This document shows positions 52,974-61,955 of a stretch of 64,000 nucleotides of DNA, piece after piece. Both the position numbers and the translations under genes were made by a program. Source of the stretch: an uncultured Acetatifactor sp. (lineage in GTDB: Bacteria > Bacillota > Clostridia > Lachnospirales > Lachnospiraceae); contig CAJUAB010000020.1 in assembly GCA_910583845.1 (NCBI GenBank), positions 33,292-97,291 on the forward strand, given 5' to 3'. Under the pieces are notes generated by a model. The model was given only the letters and a program-made list of their open reading frames with translations, had not been told where the DNA came from and made no database searches. Every line of letters begins with the position of its first letter. Positions within the stretch are counted from its first letter, which is position 1.

Positions 52974-54182
52974 CTATATTATTTTAATCATGATCTGGTG
53001 CCGGTACTTCTCATCGTCCGGTATTTCAAAGGTTTGCCCTTCCCGGCATTCCGCAACCATTTTCCCGGGAATTGTCATCCTTTGTTTTGCATCACGCAAA
53101 TACCATTCATATTCATTATCTATCTGCCCTATATCAAGGGCCTGGTATCCTTCCTTTGCCAAATCATATGCAAGTACCGTGGCACAGGGACCTAAAGAAA
53201 TGCAAATCAAAGATTCTCTTGACACATTTTGCACGATATACCCCAAAATTGTTTCATATTTATCCCAAGCGTTTTGTGAAGGGCATAATATGCGCCTAAG
53301 AGAGCCTGTATTATCCATCAGGTCATTTCCCAGTCCAATTCTTGAGTATTCTCCCTCCACAATTACCACGTCTCTGCCACACAGTGTTTTCTTAAACAAG
53401 GGAAATATCTCATTGGCATTATTCCTTTCTTTATATATAATATATGGCCTGGTCACATATGCGTCATAATAAATCCTATGCGCATCTAACAGTTCAAGTA
53501 TATATTTTCTTGTATCCCCATACATATATTTCCGGATACCTTCTGCCGCTTCATCCTTATATTGGTCCAGTCCTCTGAAATTCTGCGCAACAGCCACGAT
53601 AACATTCTCTTCTCCTGAAGAAAGTATTTCTTTTAGCCGTTTAGCTAACATACTGTCCGGCTTTTGAAACCAAGGGCGTTCCCTTTCCCTGATCATCTCA
53701 AACTCTCCGTCTCCAAACCGGCATAAGCTGCTTTTGTCTTTAATAATCTTTTTTAAAAGCTCCGTCCCCGTTTCTATCGTTGGAATCTGCGCAATTCCCC
53801 ACTCGTATGGCGCACTGTCCAGACGATATAGTAGTCTCATTTTCTCTCCCATTAATTCCTCGACTCTTTGGGAACGTGCCTTAAAAATATTACTTTTTTG
53901 CTCCTTCCTCCAATATGCAATAATTCTCTCTTTTCTAACACCCAATTTTATACATTCATATTCGATTGGTTCATAATTTTTTGCCGAAATGACAATATAA
54001 TCAAAATCACTTTCCAATATATATTGAGGAGAAAATATCTGAACTGTCGATGGAAGTAATTTCTGTCCCTGCTTTTTCACATCACTATCTATAAAACCTT
54101 TTATATTTGTTGTTGCAGAGTCAATTTCCTCCATCACCTGCCGGGCATAATGTCCCGCTCCCCATATGAATATGTGCAACAT
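52974..54182 (-). CDS. GT-D-fold glycosyltransferase (DUF1792) with N-terminal module
   Basis: A 402-residue protein. The first about 110 residues (IFIWGAGHYARQVMEEI, IKGFIDSDVKK) are the recurrent Rossmann-like module. The rest shows the GT-D signature: SLCRFGDGEFEMI with the DxE metal motif, VIVEGEYSRIGLGNDL and CISLGPCATVLAYDLA. Such enzymes add glucose or other hexoses to surface glycans. ATG 54182 was chosen for GGAGG 7 bases upstream. Confidence 0.87.
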   Translation of the reverse strand: MLHIFIWGAGHYARQVMEEIDSATTNIKGFIDSDVKKQGQKLLPSTVQIFSPQYILESDFDYIVISAKNYEPIEYECIKLGVRKERIIAYWRKEQKSNIFKARSQRVEELMGEKMRLLYRLDSAPYEWGIAQIPTIETGTELLKKIIKDKSSLCRFGDGEFEMIRERERPWFQKPDSMLAKRLKEILSSGEENVIVAVAQNFRGLDQYKDEAAEGIRKYMYGDTRKYILELLDAHRIYYDAYVTRPYIIYKERNNANEIFPLFKKTLCGRDVVIVEGEYSRIGLGNDLMDNTGSLRRILCPSQNAWDKYETILGYIVQNVSRESLICISLGPCATVLAYDLAKEGYQALDIGQIDNEYEWYLRDAKQRMTIPGKMVAECREGQTFEIPDDEKYRHQIMIKII

Positions 54183-54211
54183 ATTAATATCCTCCAAGCG
54201 ATAAATACCAT

Positions 54212-55333
54212 TTACTCTTTTGAGGCAACAATATCGCAACCCGTTTTTCTCAACACATATTCCTCTACTATTTCCTCCCATGTAACACAATATATTTCAG
54301 GACAATTCATCTCACGGATTTGCGCCAATATTTCAGCTGTAAAATCCTTTACCATGACAAGCAAAACTCCTTTAAAGGTTGTTAAAAAATCTGGTGCGTA
54401 TACTGCCATATCGTTTCTGCTTTTTTGCAGCTTTTCTGCATTGTTATCTACAAAGTATTGAACGCTTCTTTCTCTGAGTCGGAGCGCTTCACATACTTTT
54501 ATGCCCCAATTTCCTGCTCCAAATATTGCTATATCTTCATTAAGGCTAACTCCCATATATTGATTCAAAAGGTCAAATACTGCCTCCGGACAATATTTAA
54601 GAATTTTCTCGAAGTAAAAGGCCCTCTGCTTATGCAGAATAACATCTTTGAGATATTTTCTTCCGACCAGCGGCGCGTATGGCAAATATTTTTGGGATAT
54701 CACCAGCGTTTCCTCTATGCATTTTTCCTCTTTCCTGTTACTTATTCCTCCCATACGAAAATTGGCAATAACCTTGTCTAAATGCTCAAATTTAACCCCA
54801 TTTACGTACAGTCTCAATACAAGGTCGTAATCCGACGATATATCGTATGTCGTACTGAATCCCCCGAATTTTTTGTAAATTTCTCTTTTTATAAAAACTG
54901 TGGGGTGCGGCACTTCCATTTGATATCTCAGCTTTTCAATATCACCCGGCTTTAAAATGTATTGGTTCCCATCAGGATATATTAAATTTAAATTTCCGTA
55001 TACTATGTCCGCATTCGAATCCTGAAAACATTTTCTTACAGCCGTAAACACTTCCGGTTCATACCAATCATCCGAATTAATGATGCCTATAATCTCACCA
55101 CTGGCCAAAGCGATTCCCTTATTCATCGCATCATAAATTCCGCCGTCCGGCTCGCTGACCACCTTGTCTATTACATCCTTATATTTCCCGATAATCGCTA
55201 AAGTATTATCTTTTGACGCTCCATCGACAATAATATATTCGCAATTATCATCCTTCTGATTGACAACACTTTGGATTGTTTGTTCAATTGTCTGTTCGCT
55301 GTTCAAGCATACTGTAATAATTGAAATTTTCAA
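54212..55333 (-). CDS. Glycosyltransferase family 2 with C-terminal Rossmann-like module
   Basis: A 373-residue GT-A transferase. ISIITVCLNSEQTIEQTI, IIVDGASKDNT, SEPDGGIYDAMNKGI and IINSDDWY give the nucleotide and metal (DD) sites. Around residues 275-370 DIAIFGAGNWGIKVCEAL and VQYFVDNNAEK form the module, here at the C-terminus. The start is TTG with AGAGG upstream. It is an inverting sugar transferase of the cluster. Confidence 0.92.
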   Translation of the reverse strand: MKISIITVCLNSEQTIEQTIQSVVNQKDDNCEYIIVDGASKDNTLAIIGKYKDVIDKVVSEPDGGIYDAMNKGIALASGEIIGIINSDDWYEPEVFTAVRKCFQDSNADIVYGNLNLIYPDGNQYILKPGDIEKLRYQMEVPHPTVFIKREIYKKFGGFSTTYDISSDYDLVLRLYVNGVKFEHLDKVIANFRMGGISNRKEEKCIEETLVISQKYLPYAPLVGRKYLKDVILHKQRAFYFEKILKYCPEAVFDLLNQYMGVSLNEDIAIFGAGNWGIKVCEALRLRERSVQYFVDNNAEKLQKSRNDMAVYAPDFLTTFKGVLLVMVKDFTAEILAQIREMNCPEIYCVTWEEIVEEYVLRKTGCDIVASKE

Positions 55334-55432
55334 GTCAGCTGTTCCTCTCTGATTAAGTCTTCTGTTTTCAAACTTTCGGATGCTACTGTTCCGAAACGGT
55401 TTATTTCCCTTTTGCAGCCGAATATCGCGCGC

Positions 55433-56575
55433 CTATGAAACCGGGAAATTGCTTTTTCTTAATATTCTGTGATACAGCATATTAATATCATCCCCATCCA
55501 AGGCTATTGGATTGTTTCTTAATCTGATCAGATTCACTGCGCTGCATAACATTTCATACTCTGTTTCAGTAGCTTCGGGAATTGCCATTTCCAGCTTACG
55601 AATTATATCTTTAAACTTTTCTGCTGCTTCTTCCGCACAGGCGCAGCCCATAGGATCAGAGAGTTCATGGAAAGTCTCCCTCAAGTATGCACATCCTCTC
55701 AAATCAATACATTTGTCCATATTACACAACATCCAGGCCCATATTTCTTTTACGCAAAGCGCTGCCGCATGACCATGCGCAATACCATACATGCTTGTCA
55801 GCTTATAGCACATTGCATGCCCTGCCGTAGTCTGCGTAATATTAATAGCTTTACCGGCAATATGAGCCGCCTCAAGCATTTTTGCATTAGCCTCCCTATC
55901 ATTTGACAAATAGCCGTCCATGTGATTTAAAATCATCTTTAATGCTGTCCTGGAAAACTCCCTGCTTTGGGGCGTACTATTGATTGACCAGAATGATTCT
56001 ATGCTATGGCACATTGCATCAAGCATTGTTGACTTTCTTTGATATAAAGGAAGCGTTGTAAGGGTGCCGGCATCCATCAATATAGTATCTGGAATACAAC
56101 TTTCATGTGTTATCGACTGTTTTTCTCCCTTATAGTAAATAACCGCAAATCTGGTGGCTTCCGAGCCAGACCCGGCCGTTGTCGGGATTCCTAAAATCTT
56201 TATCTTGTTTGGGATAATATCTCGGTCAGGGAAATATACTTTCTTATCGTCATAATCCCTGTCCGCATATAACTTTATACATTTCGCCACATCAATGGCA
56301 CTTCCTCCACCTACAGCCACAATACTGTCACAGCAGGCTTCCACAAAGAGCCTCACTCCATCGACAACCGACTCGTATAACGGATTGGGCTGAAAATGGT
56401 CATACCTTACCACTTCAATGCCTTTCCTCTGTTTCAATCTATCAAAATAATTCCCAATCTCCAAAAACTGTATGGATTTTCCACAAACCAGCAAAACAGA
56501 ACGTATATTATTCTCGTCAAAATAGGCATCCAACTCCTCATATTTCTCTGATGCTATCAGAACCTTTTGCTCCAT
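55433..56575 (-). CDS. Iron-containing alcohol dehydrogenase (phosphonoacetaldehyde reductase-like)
   Basis: A 380-residue group III alcohol dehydrogenase. VAVGGGSAIDVAK is the NAD loop, IPTTAGSGSEAT follows, and DAMCHSIES, HAMCYKLTSMYGIAHGHAAAL hold the iron ligands. It starts 12 bases past the stop of the phosphonate protein, so coupling is tight. In phosphonate pathways such enzymes reduce phosphonoacetaldehyde to 2-hydroxyethylphosphonate. No decarboxylase that would make this aldehyde is seen in the window. ATG 56575 has GAGG upstream. Confidence 0.88.
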   Translation of the reverse strand: MEQKVLIASEKYEELDAYFDENNIRSVLLVCGKSIQFLEIGNYFDRLKQRKGIEVVRYDHFQPNPLYESVVDGVRLFVEACCDSIVAVGGGSAIDVAKCIKLYADRDYDDKKVYFPDRDIIPNKIKILGIPTTAGSGSEATRFAVIYYKGEKQSITHESCIPDTILMDAGTLTTLPLYQRKSTMLDAMCHSIESFWSINSTPQSREFSRTALKMILNHMDGYLSNDREANAKMLEAAHIAGKAINITQTTAGHAMCYKLTSMYGIAHGHAAALCVKEIWAWMLCNMDKCIDLRGCAYLRETFHELSDPMGCACAEEAAEKFKDIIRKLEMAIPEATETEYEMLCSAVNLIRLRNNPIALDGDDINMLYHRILRKSNFPVS

Positions 56576-56586
56576 ATAATATACCC

Positions 56587-58605
56587 TCAACACTCCTCCG
56601 GGATCATCCGGATAATATCAGAAAAAGGCATCAAAAAACTGTCGCACTCTTTTGCCCTATGATGTTCAAGTATCATCCTCGCCGCATTTTGCATGGCGGG
56701 CACTGCTGCCCTCATAAGTTGATTCGCATATATAACCACATTGGCTCCATGCGCTTTAAGCTCTTCCTCCGTTGCGGAATTGTAACTGGTCGGTACCACA
56801 ATCAATGGCGTGTTTTTATTCACTTTCCGGAATCTGTCCATAAAGGAATACACTTCATCCGGTTCCTCTTTCCGGCTATGAATCATAATTGCATCCGCTC
56901 CCGCATTTACATATGACTCGGCCCGCTTAAGCGCATCCTCCATTCCCTGCTCAAGGATCAGACTTTCTACCCTTGCGCAAATCATAAAATCCTGCGTCTT
57001 TTGCGCCCTTTTTCCGGCTGAGAGCTTCGCAGCAAAGTTTTCGACGCTGTCTTGCTCCTGCTTTACTTCGGTACCAAACAAGGAGTTTTTTTTCAGACCA
57101 GTTTTGTCTTCTATAATAACCATTGATACACCCATACGTTCAAGCGACCGAACAGTGTAGACAAAATGTTCGATTCTGCCTCCAGTATCCCCATCGAAAA
57201 TAATGGGTTTTGTTGTCACTTCCATCAAATCCTCTACTGTGCGAAAACGGCTTGACAGATCCACCAGCTCTATATCCGGCTTTCCTTTTGTAGTGGAATC
57301 ACATAGGCTGGACACCCAAATGGCGTCAAACTGATGCCCACCGCCATTTTGATAGGAAACTGTATTTTCCACAATTACTCCTGTTAAACCGTCATGTGCT
57401 TCCATCGCGGTAACCAGGCCCTTCATCGCAAGCATTCTTTTTAAACGCCCCCGCCTGATATCCGGCATCGCAAGTTCCGCTCTCGTTCTTGCCTCCAGTT
57501 CTTTATAAATCAGGTCTTCCGCATATGGAAATTCTACCAGCTTCCCTCCATAAGATGCCAATACCTCTGTTACTTCATTCCTTATAGGCCTTAAAAATCC
57601 GGATCTCCAGTCATCTCCATGAACAACATAATCAGGCTTATATTTCAGCAGATTTTTACGATAGGACAATTCATCCTGCTCAACTACTTTATACACTCCC
57701 GCTATGTTTTCAAACATGGTTTTTCTTTCGGAGAACGGCAGCAAGGGGTATCTTTTATAAGATGCTACTGCCTCATCGGACAATACACCTATGATGACCT
57801 TTCCAAGACGTGCCGCTTTTTTTAGGATATTGATGTGCGCTGAATGAATAATATCCGTGGAAAAACTCATATATACAATCCGATTGTTTATTTCTTTCAA
57901 TCTGTTCAAAACGATAGCCAGATCATCGGAATTGTCTATTTCAGAGCATAACAGATTTTTAATGTCCAATGGATACAGTGCGCTTTTTGCGGAGATTTCG
58001 TTAAATGCGTCCTCTGCGTAACATTTCTTCTTTTTTACGTCGTTGCTTTCACAATAACGAACAATCTCTTCCCGCCAGATCCTCCAGTCAGCTTTCTGCA
58101 GCTTATACAATGGCTGTGCTGCAAGTGCCTTGTTAAAGAACTGCACACCTATCTTCTCGATCTTTTCATTGTGGATCACCGCTTTAAAATCCTTCTCCGG
58201 TAAATCCACTGTACTGCTGACAATCATACAGCTATTTGGAAATTCCAGCAGCTTATCAAAGACCTCGTTTTCAAACACTAAGTCGCCATGCATTAAAATT
58301 ATATCATCATCCAAAAAATCCTTTGCGCAATATATGGAATAAATGTAATTCGTATCTCTATATTGCGGATTGTTTACAAACACGATTTGAATGGGCAGGT
58401 CCAGGCTCTGACAATAATTTGTAAGGACATTGTCATGGTATCCGGTGGTAAGTATGATTTCATTGATGCCTGCTTCAACTAATATTCTTAATTGTCTCGA
58501 CAAGATCGTTTCTTTCGTATTGATTTCAGTCATACATTTGGGATGTTCTGACGCAAGAACGCCCATACGACTGCCCATTCCGGAATTTAAGATAAGCGCT
58601 TTCAT
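56587..58605 (-). CDS. aepX: Three-domain NTP-transferase / cytidylyltransferase / PEP mutase
   Basis: A 672-residue fusion. Residues about 1-235 are a sugar-nucleotidyltransferase (LNSGMGSRM, EHPKCM, TTGYHDN, LMHGDLVFE). Residues about 240-370 are a cytidylyltransferase-like domain (HSAHINIL, VIGVLSDEAV, PFSERKTMFENI). Residues about 385-672 are PEP mutase of the isocitrate-lyase superfamily: FDGDTGGRIE, the diagnostic IEDKTGLKKNS and ICARVESL. PEP mutase makes phosphonopyruvate, the entry to C-P chemistry; the other domains would activate a phosphonate as a CMP ester for transfer to the glycan. All motifs are intact. Confidence 0.93.
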   Translation of the reverse strand: MKALILNSGMGSRMGVLASEHPKCMTEINTKETILSRQLRILVEAGINEIILTTGYHDNVLTNYCQSLDLPIQIVFVNNPQYRDTNYIYSIYCAKDFLDDDIILMHGDLVFENEVFDKLLEFPNSCMIVSSTVDLPEKDFKAVIHNEKIEKIGVQFFNKALAAQPLYKLQKADWRIWREEIVRYCESNDVKKKKCYAEDAFNEISAKSALYPLDIKNLLCSEIDNSDDLAIVLNRLKEINNRIVYMSFSTDIIHSAHINILKKAARLGKVIIGVLSDEAVASYKRYPLLPFSERKTMFENIAGVYKVVEQDELSYRKNLLKYKPDYVVHGDDWRSGFLRPIRNEVTEVLASYGGKLVEFPYAEDLIYKELEARTRAELAMPDIRRGRLKRMLAMKGLVTAMEAHDGLTGVIVENTVSYQNGGGHQFDAIWVSSLCDSTTKGKPDIELVDLSSRFRTVEDLMEVTTKPIIFDGDTGGRIEHFVYTVRSLERMGVSMVIIEDKTGLKKNSLFGTEVKQEQDSVENFAAKLSAGKRAQKTQDFMICARVESLILEQGMEDALKRAESYVNAGADAIMIHSRKEEPDEVYSFMDRFRKVNKNTPLIVVPTSYNSATEEELKAHGANVVIYANQLMRAAVPAMQNAARMILEHHRAKECDSFLMPFSDIIRMIPEEC

Positions 58606-58663
58606 ATTGAGATTCGTATCCCCTCATTAAAGATGAGATTCCACAGACCCTTTCCTCAGACTT

Positions 58664-59593
58664 TTATATTTTGTCGCTGACACTTTTATGAACATATGTC
58701 TGTTCATGTATACCATTTTCTACCATCAGGTACCCATGCTTATTGAGCAGGTTTTTAAGTTCTCTGGTTTTATGTACACTATCCGGGAAAATTCTTGAAT
58801 GTATCTCAATACATAGCTGATCAAATTTTACGCCGGATTCTAAGATTTCAGGCAGGGCCAAAAATTCAGATCCCTCTATGTCCATCTTTAATATATCCAA
58901 ATGATTATACCCAAATTGATCCATCAGCGTCTTAAGTCGATGCATTTCAGCGGAAATCGTATCGACGGCTGTCCACGGCGCCAGATATTCGGAATAATCC
59001 AATCCTGTCTTGGGCTTATGGAACTGCTTAATGCCGTCTTCATTGGATAGCCCGTATGGATAGTAATGCAGTTTGTCCGGCAAGACCTGTTTGCACATGT
59101 TTTGCATAACCTCTGGGGTAGGATCAAACGCATAAACTGTCAGTCCGTATTTCTCGATTAATTCCTCCTCAAATGTATAATCAAAGCCTACGCCAAACGA
59201 AAAACAAACCTGATCCTGGTCTGCTTTTAACAGACTTTCCACTATATTAAACGACGCCACTTTTCCACATGCGCTGGTCTGCACTTCCATGTCATTGTTC
59301 CCCTGATAGAACGAGGCGACATTCCTGTAAAATTCAACGTCATACTCCTTCAGGATTTCCGCAACCGCATCGTTTGCCGTTTTATCATCAATAGAGATAA
59401 TAAATGGCATTTTCCCATATAATTTTACAGCTTCCTGTACATTATATACTTCACACCCCCTATATAATTGAATGTACTCTGCGTCGCGATCGCAAAAAGC
59501 CTCTACCCGAATATTCTCCGCCGTCAGGGCCTCAAAATTCCTGGCTCCTCTGAAACCGGCACCATACAGTATAACCGCCTGATTTTTGTTCAC
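58664..59593 (-). CDS. FkbM-family methyltransferase with N-terminal Rossmann-like module (second)
   Basis: A 309-residue protein. AVILYGAGFRGARNFEAL and VEAFCDRDAEY form the module. SFGVGFDYTFEEEL, YAFDPTPEVMQNM and LKMDIEGSEFLALPE are the FkbM SAM site. GTG 59593 was chosen because AGGGGG lies upstream and the longer frame overlaps the preceding gene. It lies 22 bp after that stop. It is not closely similar to the copy at 51848. Confidence 0.85.
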   Translation of the reverse strand: MNKNQAVILYGAGFRGARNFEALTAENIRVEAFCDRDAEYIQLYRGCEVYNVQEAVKLYGKMPFIISIDDKTANDAVAEILKEYDVEFYRNVASFYQGNNDMEVQTSACGKVASFNIVESLLKADQDQVCFSFGVGFDYTFEEELIEKYGLTVYAFDPTPEVMQNMCKQVLPDKLHYYPYGLSNEDGIKQFHKPKTGLDYSEYLAPWTAVDTISAEMHRLKTLMDQFGYNHLDILKMDIEGSEFLALPEILESGVKFDQLCIEIHSRIFPDSVHKTRELKNLLNKHGYLMVENGIHEQTYVHKSVSDKI

Positions 59594-59615
59594 TTGTCTT
59601 ATCCCCCTGTCGTTC

Positions 59616-60095
59616 TTATAATTCGTATAAAATATCATCTATTGAAACCAGCGGACAGTCTATCTTATTTTGCATTGCCGCTTCAATCTGATCAAAATAT
59701 GTAATCGGCGTAACCACCATTACATCTACTTTCGGTAACTCTTCTTGCGGTGTTTTTACTTCGATATCCGTATACATTTTATCCGCGTTTTGATCAACCG
59801 CATAACTTACATGAATGTCTGTGCCCTTAAGCTCTTTTACGAGCGTCCTCCCGACTAAATTCATGCCGTAAACAGCAATGTTCTTATAATGATTCTGCGT
59901 AAAGAATCTTTCTAAATTTTTCCCCTCCTGCTTGATATGCACCCACTCATCCATAAGCTGATATAATACAAGATGTTTATCCGCCAATTGCTGATAGAGT
60001 GTAACTTTCTTTTTCAATTTATGGTTGCGCATTAGCAACCCTGCTGCCACACCGGTTACAATTGATAAAACAACCGCCCATCGTCTGTTTTTCAT
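59616..60095 (-). CDS. Membrane-anchored small protein with Rossmann-like module
   Basis: A 159-residue protein. A hydrophobic N-terminal segment (WAVVLSIVTGVAAGLLM, about 6-22) anchors it. After a charged helical stretch, NIAVYGMNLVGRTLVKEL, VSYAVDQNADK and DVMVVTPITYFDQI form a stand-alone copy of the cluster module. Its ATG overlaps the upstream gene stop (4 bases). It could dock other module-bearing enzymes at the membrane; this is speculative. No catalytic residues seen. Confidence 0.75.
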   Translation of the reverse strand: MKNRRWAVVLSIVTGVAAGLLMRNHKLKKKVTLYQQLADKHLVLYQLMDEWVHIKQEGKNLERFFTQNHYKNIAVYGMNLVGRTLVKELKGTDIHVSYAVDQNADKMYTDIEVKTPQEELPKVDVMVVTPITYFDQIEAAMQNKIDCPLVSIDDILYEL

Positions 60096-61048
60096 AATTC
60101 TGAACTCCTTAACCTCTCCGTTCTTATTTTTGCCTTACTCAGTTCCTCACTGTCATGCAGAACTCCCCATATGTCACATCGAATAGCCCAACAGACAGAT
60201 TTGACAAGACCCTTTAAGAAATCCCAGGTATCCATATCCTGTAAATGCGTATTTATAAAAATCCTACCATAATCCGATTTTTTATACCCCTCTTTTAAGT
60301 GTTCCCGGTACATGAAGTCCACTCTTTTGTGAAAAGAATACTTATATGCGTCTGTACCGGTCCTTTTTACCCTTATATGCATTCTGGGCTCGTCAACATG
60401 GCTAACCGCTTTATACGGTTCAATTCCATATTTCCACGCCAGCAATGATAAAATACTTTGGTCATGCCGGTTTTCGTGAAAACCACTATAATTTTCCAAT
60501 CCACAACTATTCGGCGCATCGGTAATAATTCTCTTATCCTCCGAATACTTTTTCCATTCATTCAGAAATCGAATACTTTCCCTGCTCTTTCTCACAAGTA
60601 CATACCCGCCAGACACCATGACAGATTGCTTTGCAGATTCACAATCACATCCCATTAGCACAAAGGCATCTCTTTTACACCAATCCTTACACGGTGCAAA
60701 ACCATATGACAAAAAAATATCCTTTTTATCCCTTTCCAGTTGTCTGATTAATTCCGATATTCTATTTACATAAATCAACCCAGCATCTGTATATATAAGA
60801 AAATCTCCCCAGTTCATTTTAGAGAGTACCTTCAACATAATATACGGCTTCCATGCCCAATATCCTCCCCCTCTCTTCTCTTTCAAAATATCCTCGCATT
60901 TTCTCTTAAAGCTCTCTCCCAGATCCCGGGGACCGGTTTGAATAACGTAATCTGCTTTCCCGATATACTTTGCAGTAAACAAATTCAGCTTTTTAGACAT
61001 ATTGTAATGATTGTCAGAATAACTGACTGCATAAACTTTGGCCTTCAA
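60092..61048 (-). CDS. Capsular polysaccharide glycosyltransferase-like protein
   Basis: A 318-residue GT-A-like enzyme without membrane segments. GGGYWAWKPYIMLKVL and FLIYTDAGLIYV, with the TDAG acidic motif, mark a family of surface-glycan transferases related to DUF-type alpha-transferases. The start is TTG with GGGAG upstream. It follows the propeller gene by about 25 bp. Its sugar is unknown. Confidence 0.75.
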   Translation of the reverse strand: MKAKVYAVSYSDNHYNMSKKLNLFTAKYIGKADYVIQTGPRDLGESFKRKCEDILKEKRGGGYWAWKPYIMLKVLSKMNWGDFLIYTDAGLIYVNRISELIRQLERDKKDIFLSYGFAPCKDWCKRDAFVLMGCDCESAKQSVMVSGGYVLVRKSRESIRFLNEWKKYSEDKRIITDAPNSCGLENYSGFHENRHDQSILSLLAWKYGIEPYKAVSHVDEPRMHIRVKRTGTDAYKYSFHKRVDFMYREHLKEGYKKSDYGRIFINTHLQDMDTWDFLKGLVKSVCWAIRCDIWGVLHDSEELSKAKIRTERLRSSEL

Positions 61049-61073
61049 TGAGTCGATCTCCCATCCGTAATAT

Positions 61074-61955
61074 CTAATGCATAATTTTTTTAAGAATGTA
61101 AAACAGCATATTGAAGAGGCTTAACTTTTTTACTCTGAAATCTACTACTTCATATTGTTTTGAGCGATTATACGTATGCATGCCTATTTTATTTATCTTT
61201 CTATCCGTTTTTACGCGCTCAAAGTTTCTCTCAAACACATATTTCTCTTTATAACTTTGCTCTGTACATTCTGTTATTTCACAGACTGATAAACTACGTC
61301 CGTAACTTTCACTGCAATTCTGAGCAATCCGAAAAGTACGTCCATTATCTATGATAAATCTTCCACCCGGCCTGGCCATCCTTGCATCCCGTGTGACAAA
61401 TCGCAGCTTGTTTTCCGCGTCATTGTCTGTATTCAGTCTAATTCTGAATAATTTTCCCGTTACCAACTCTGAGCAGCCATATGTAAACAACCATTCAGGC
61501 ATATTTTTCTCATTGAACAGGATTGTGGTATCCGCAAAGCAGTTCCCACGCCACCATACCTTATCTTTTCGCCAGACATCCGGAAATTGTACCGCCGTAT
61601 AAGTATAGATTTCTCTGCTGGCACATGATTCGGTACATATATGTATTCCGTCCTGATCTCTCCAAATATTTGGGTATGACAAATGGTATGGCTCCTCTAT
61701 TGCCGTTTTCCAGCGATGAAAAAATCTCCCTCTCTTGATCTCTGTATAGACAATGACCCCCTTCTGCTTAATATAATCCCATTTTTCTGCAAAAACATAT
61801 GTATGACCATTACACTCAAATAAAAACGGATCGGCGCACCAGCCATACAGGGGATTGTTGATTATATGAAATTTCTTCGATTCTTCTAAGATGCCTTCCT
61901 GCCTTTTTCTGATTCCTATATAGTATTGAATCTTATATGGTTTATATGTTTTCAT
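61074..61955 (-). CDS. Beta-propeller glycan protein (second GINT1 N-terminal-like copy)
   Basis: A 293-residue paralogue of 45614-46480 with the same blade landmarks: YGWCADPFLFECNGHTYVF, HLSYPNIWRDQDG, FADTTILFNEKN and MARPGGRFIIDNGRTFRIA. It starts inside the end of licD (14-base overlap). The shared ADPF, SYPN and RPGG positions suggest a common sugar-binding surface. Confidence 0.78.
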   Translation of the reverse strand: MKTYKPYKIQYYIGIRKRQEGILEESKKFHIINNPLYGWCADPFLFECNGHTYVFAEKWDYIKQKGVIVYTEIKRGRFFHRWKTAIEEPYHLSYPNIWRDQDGIHICTESCASREIYTYTAVQFPDVWRKDKVWWRGNCFADTTILFNEKNMPEWLFTYGCSELVTGKLFRIRLNTDNDAENKLRFVTRDARMARPGGRFIIDNGRTFRIAQNCSESYGRSLSVCEITECTEQSYKEKYVFERNFERVKTDRKINKIGMHTYNRSKQYEVVDFRVKKLSLFNMLFYILKKIMH

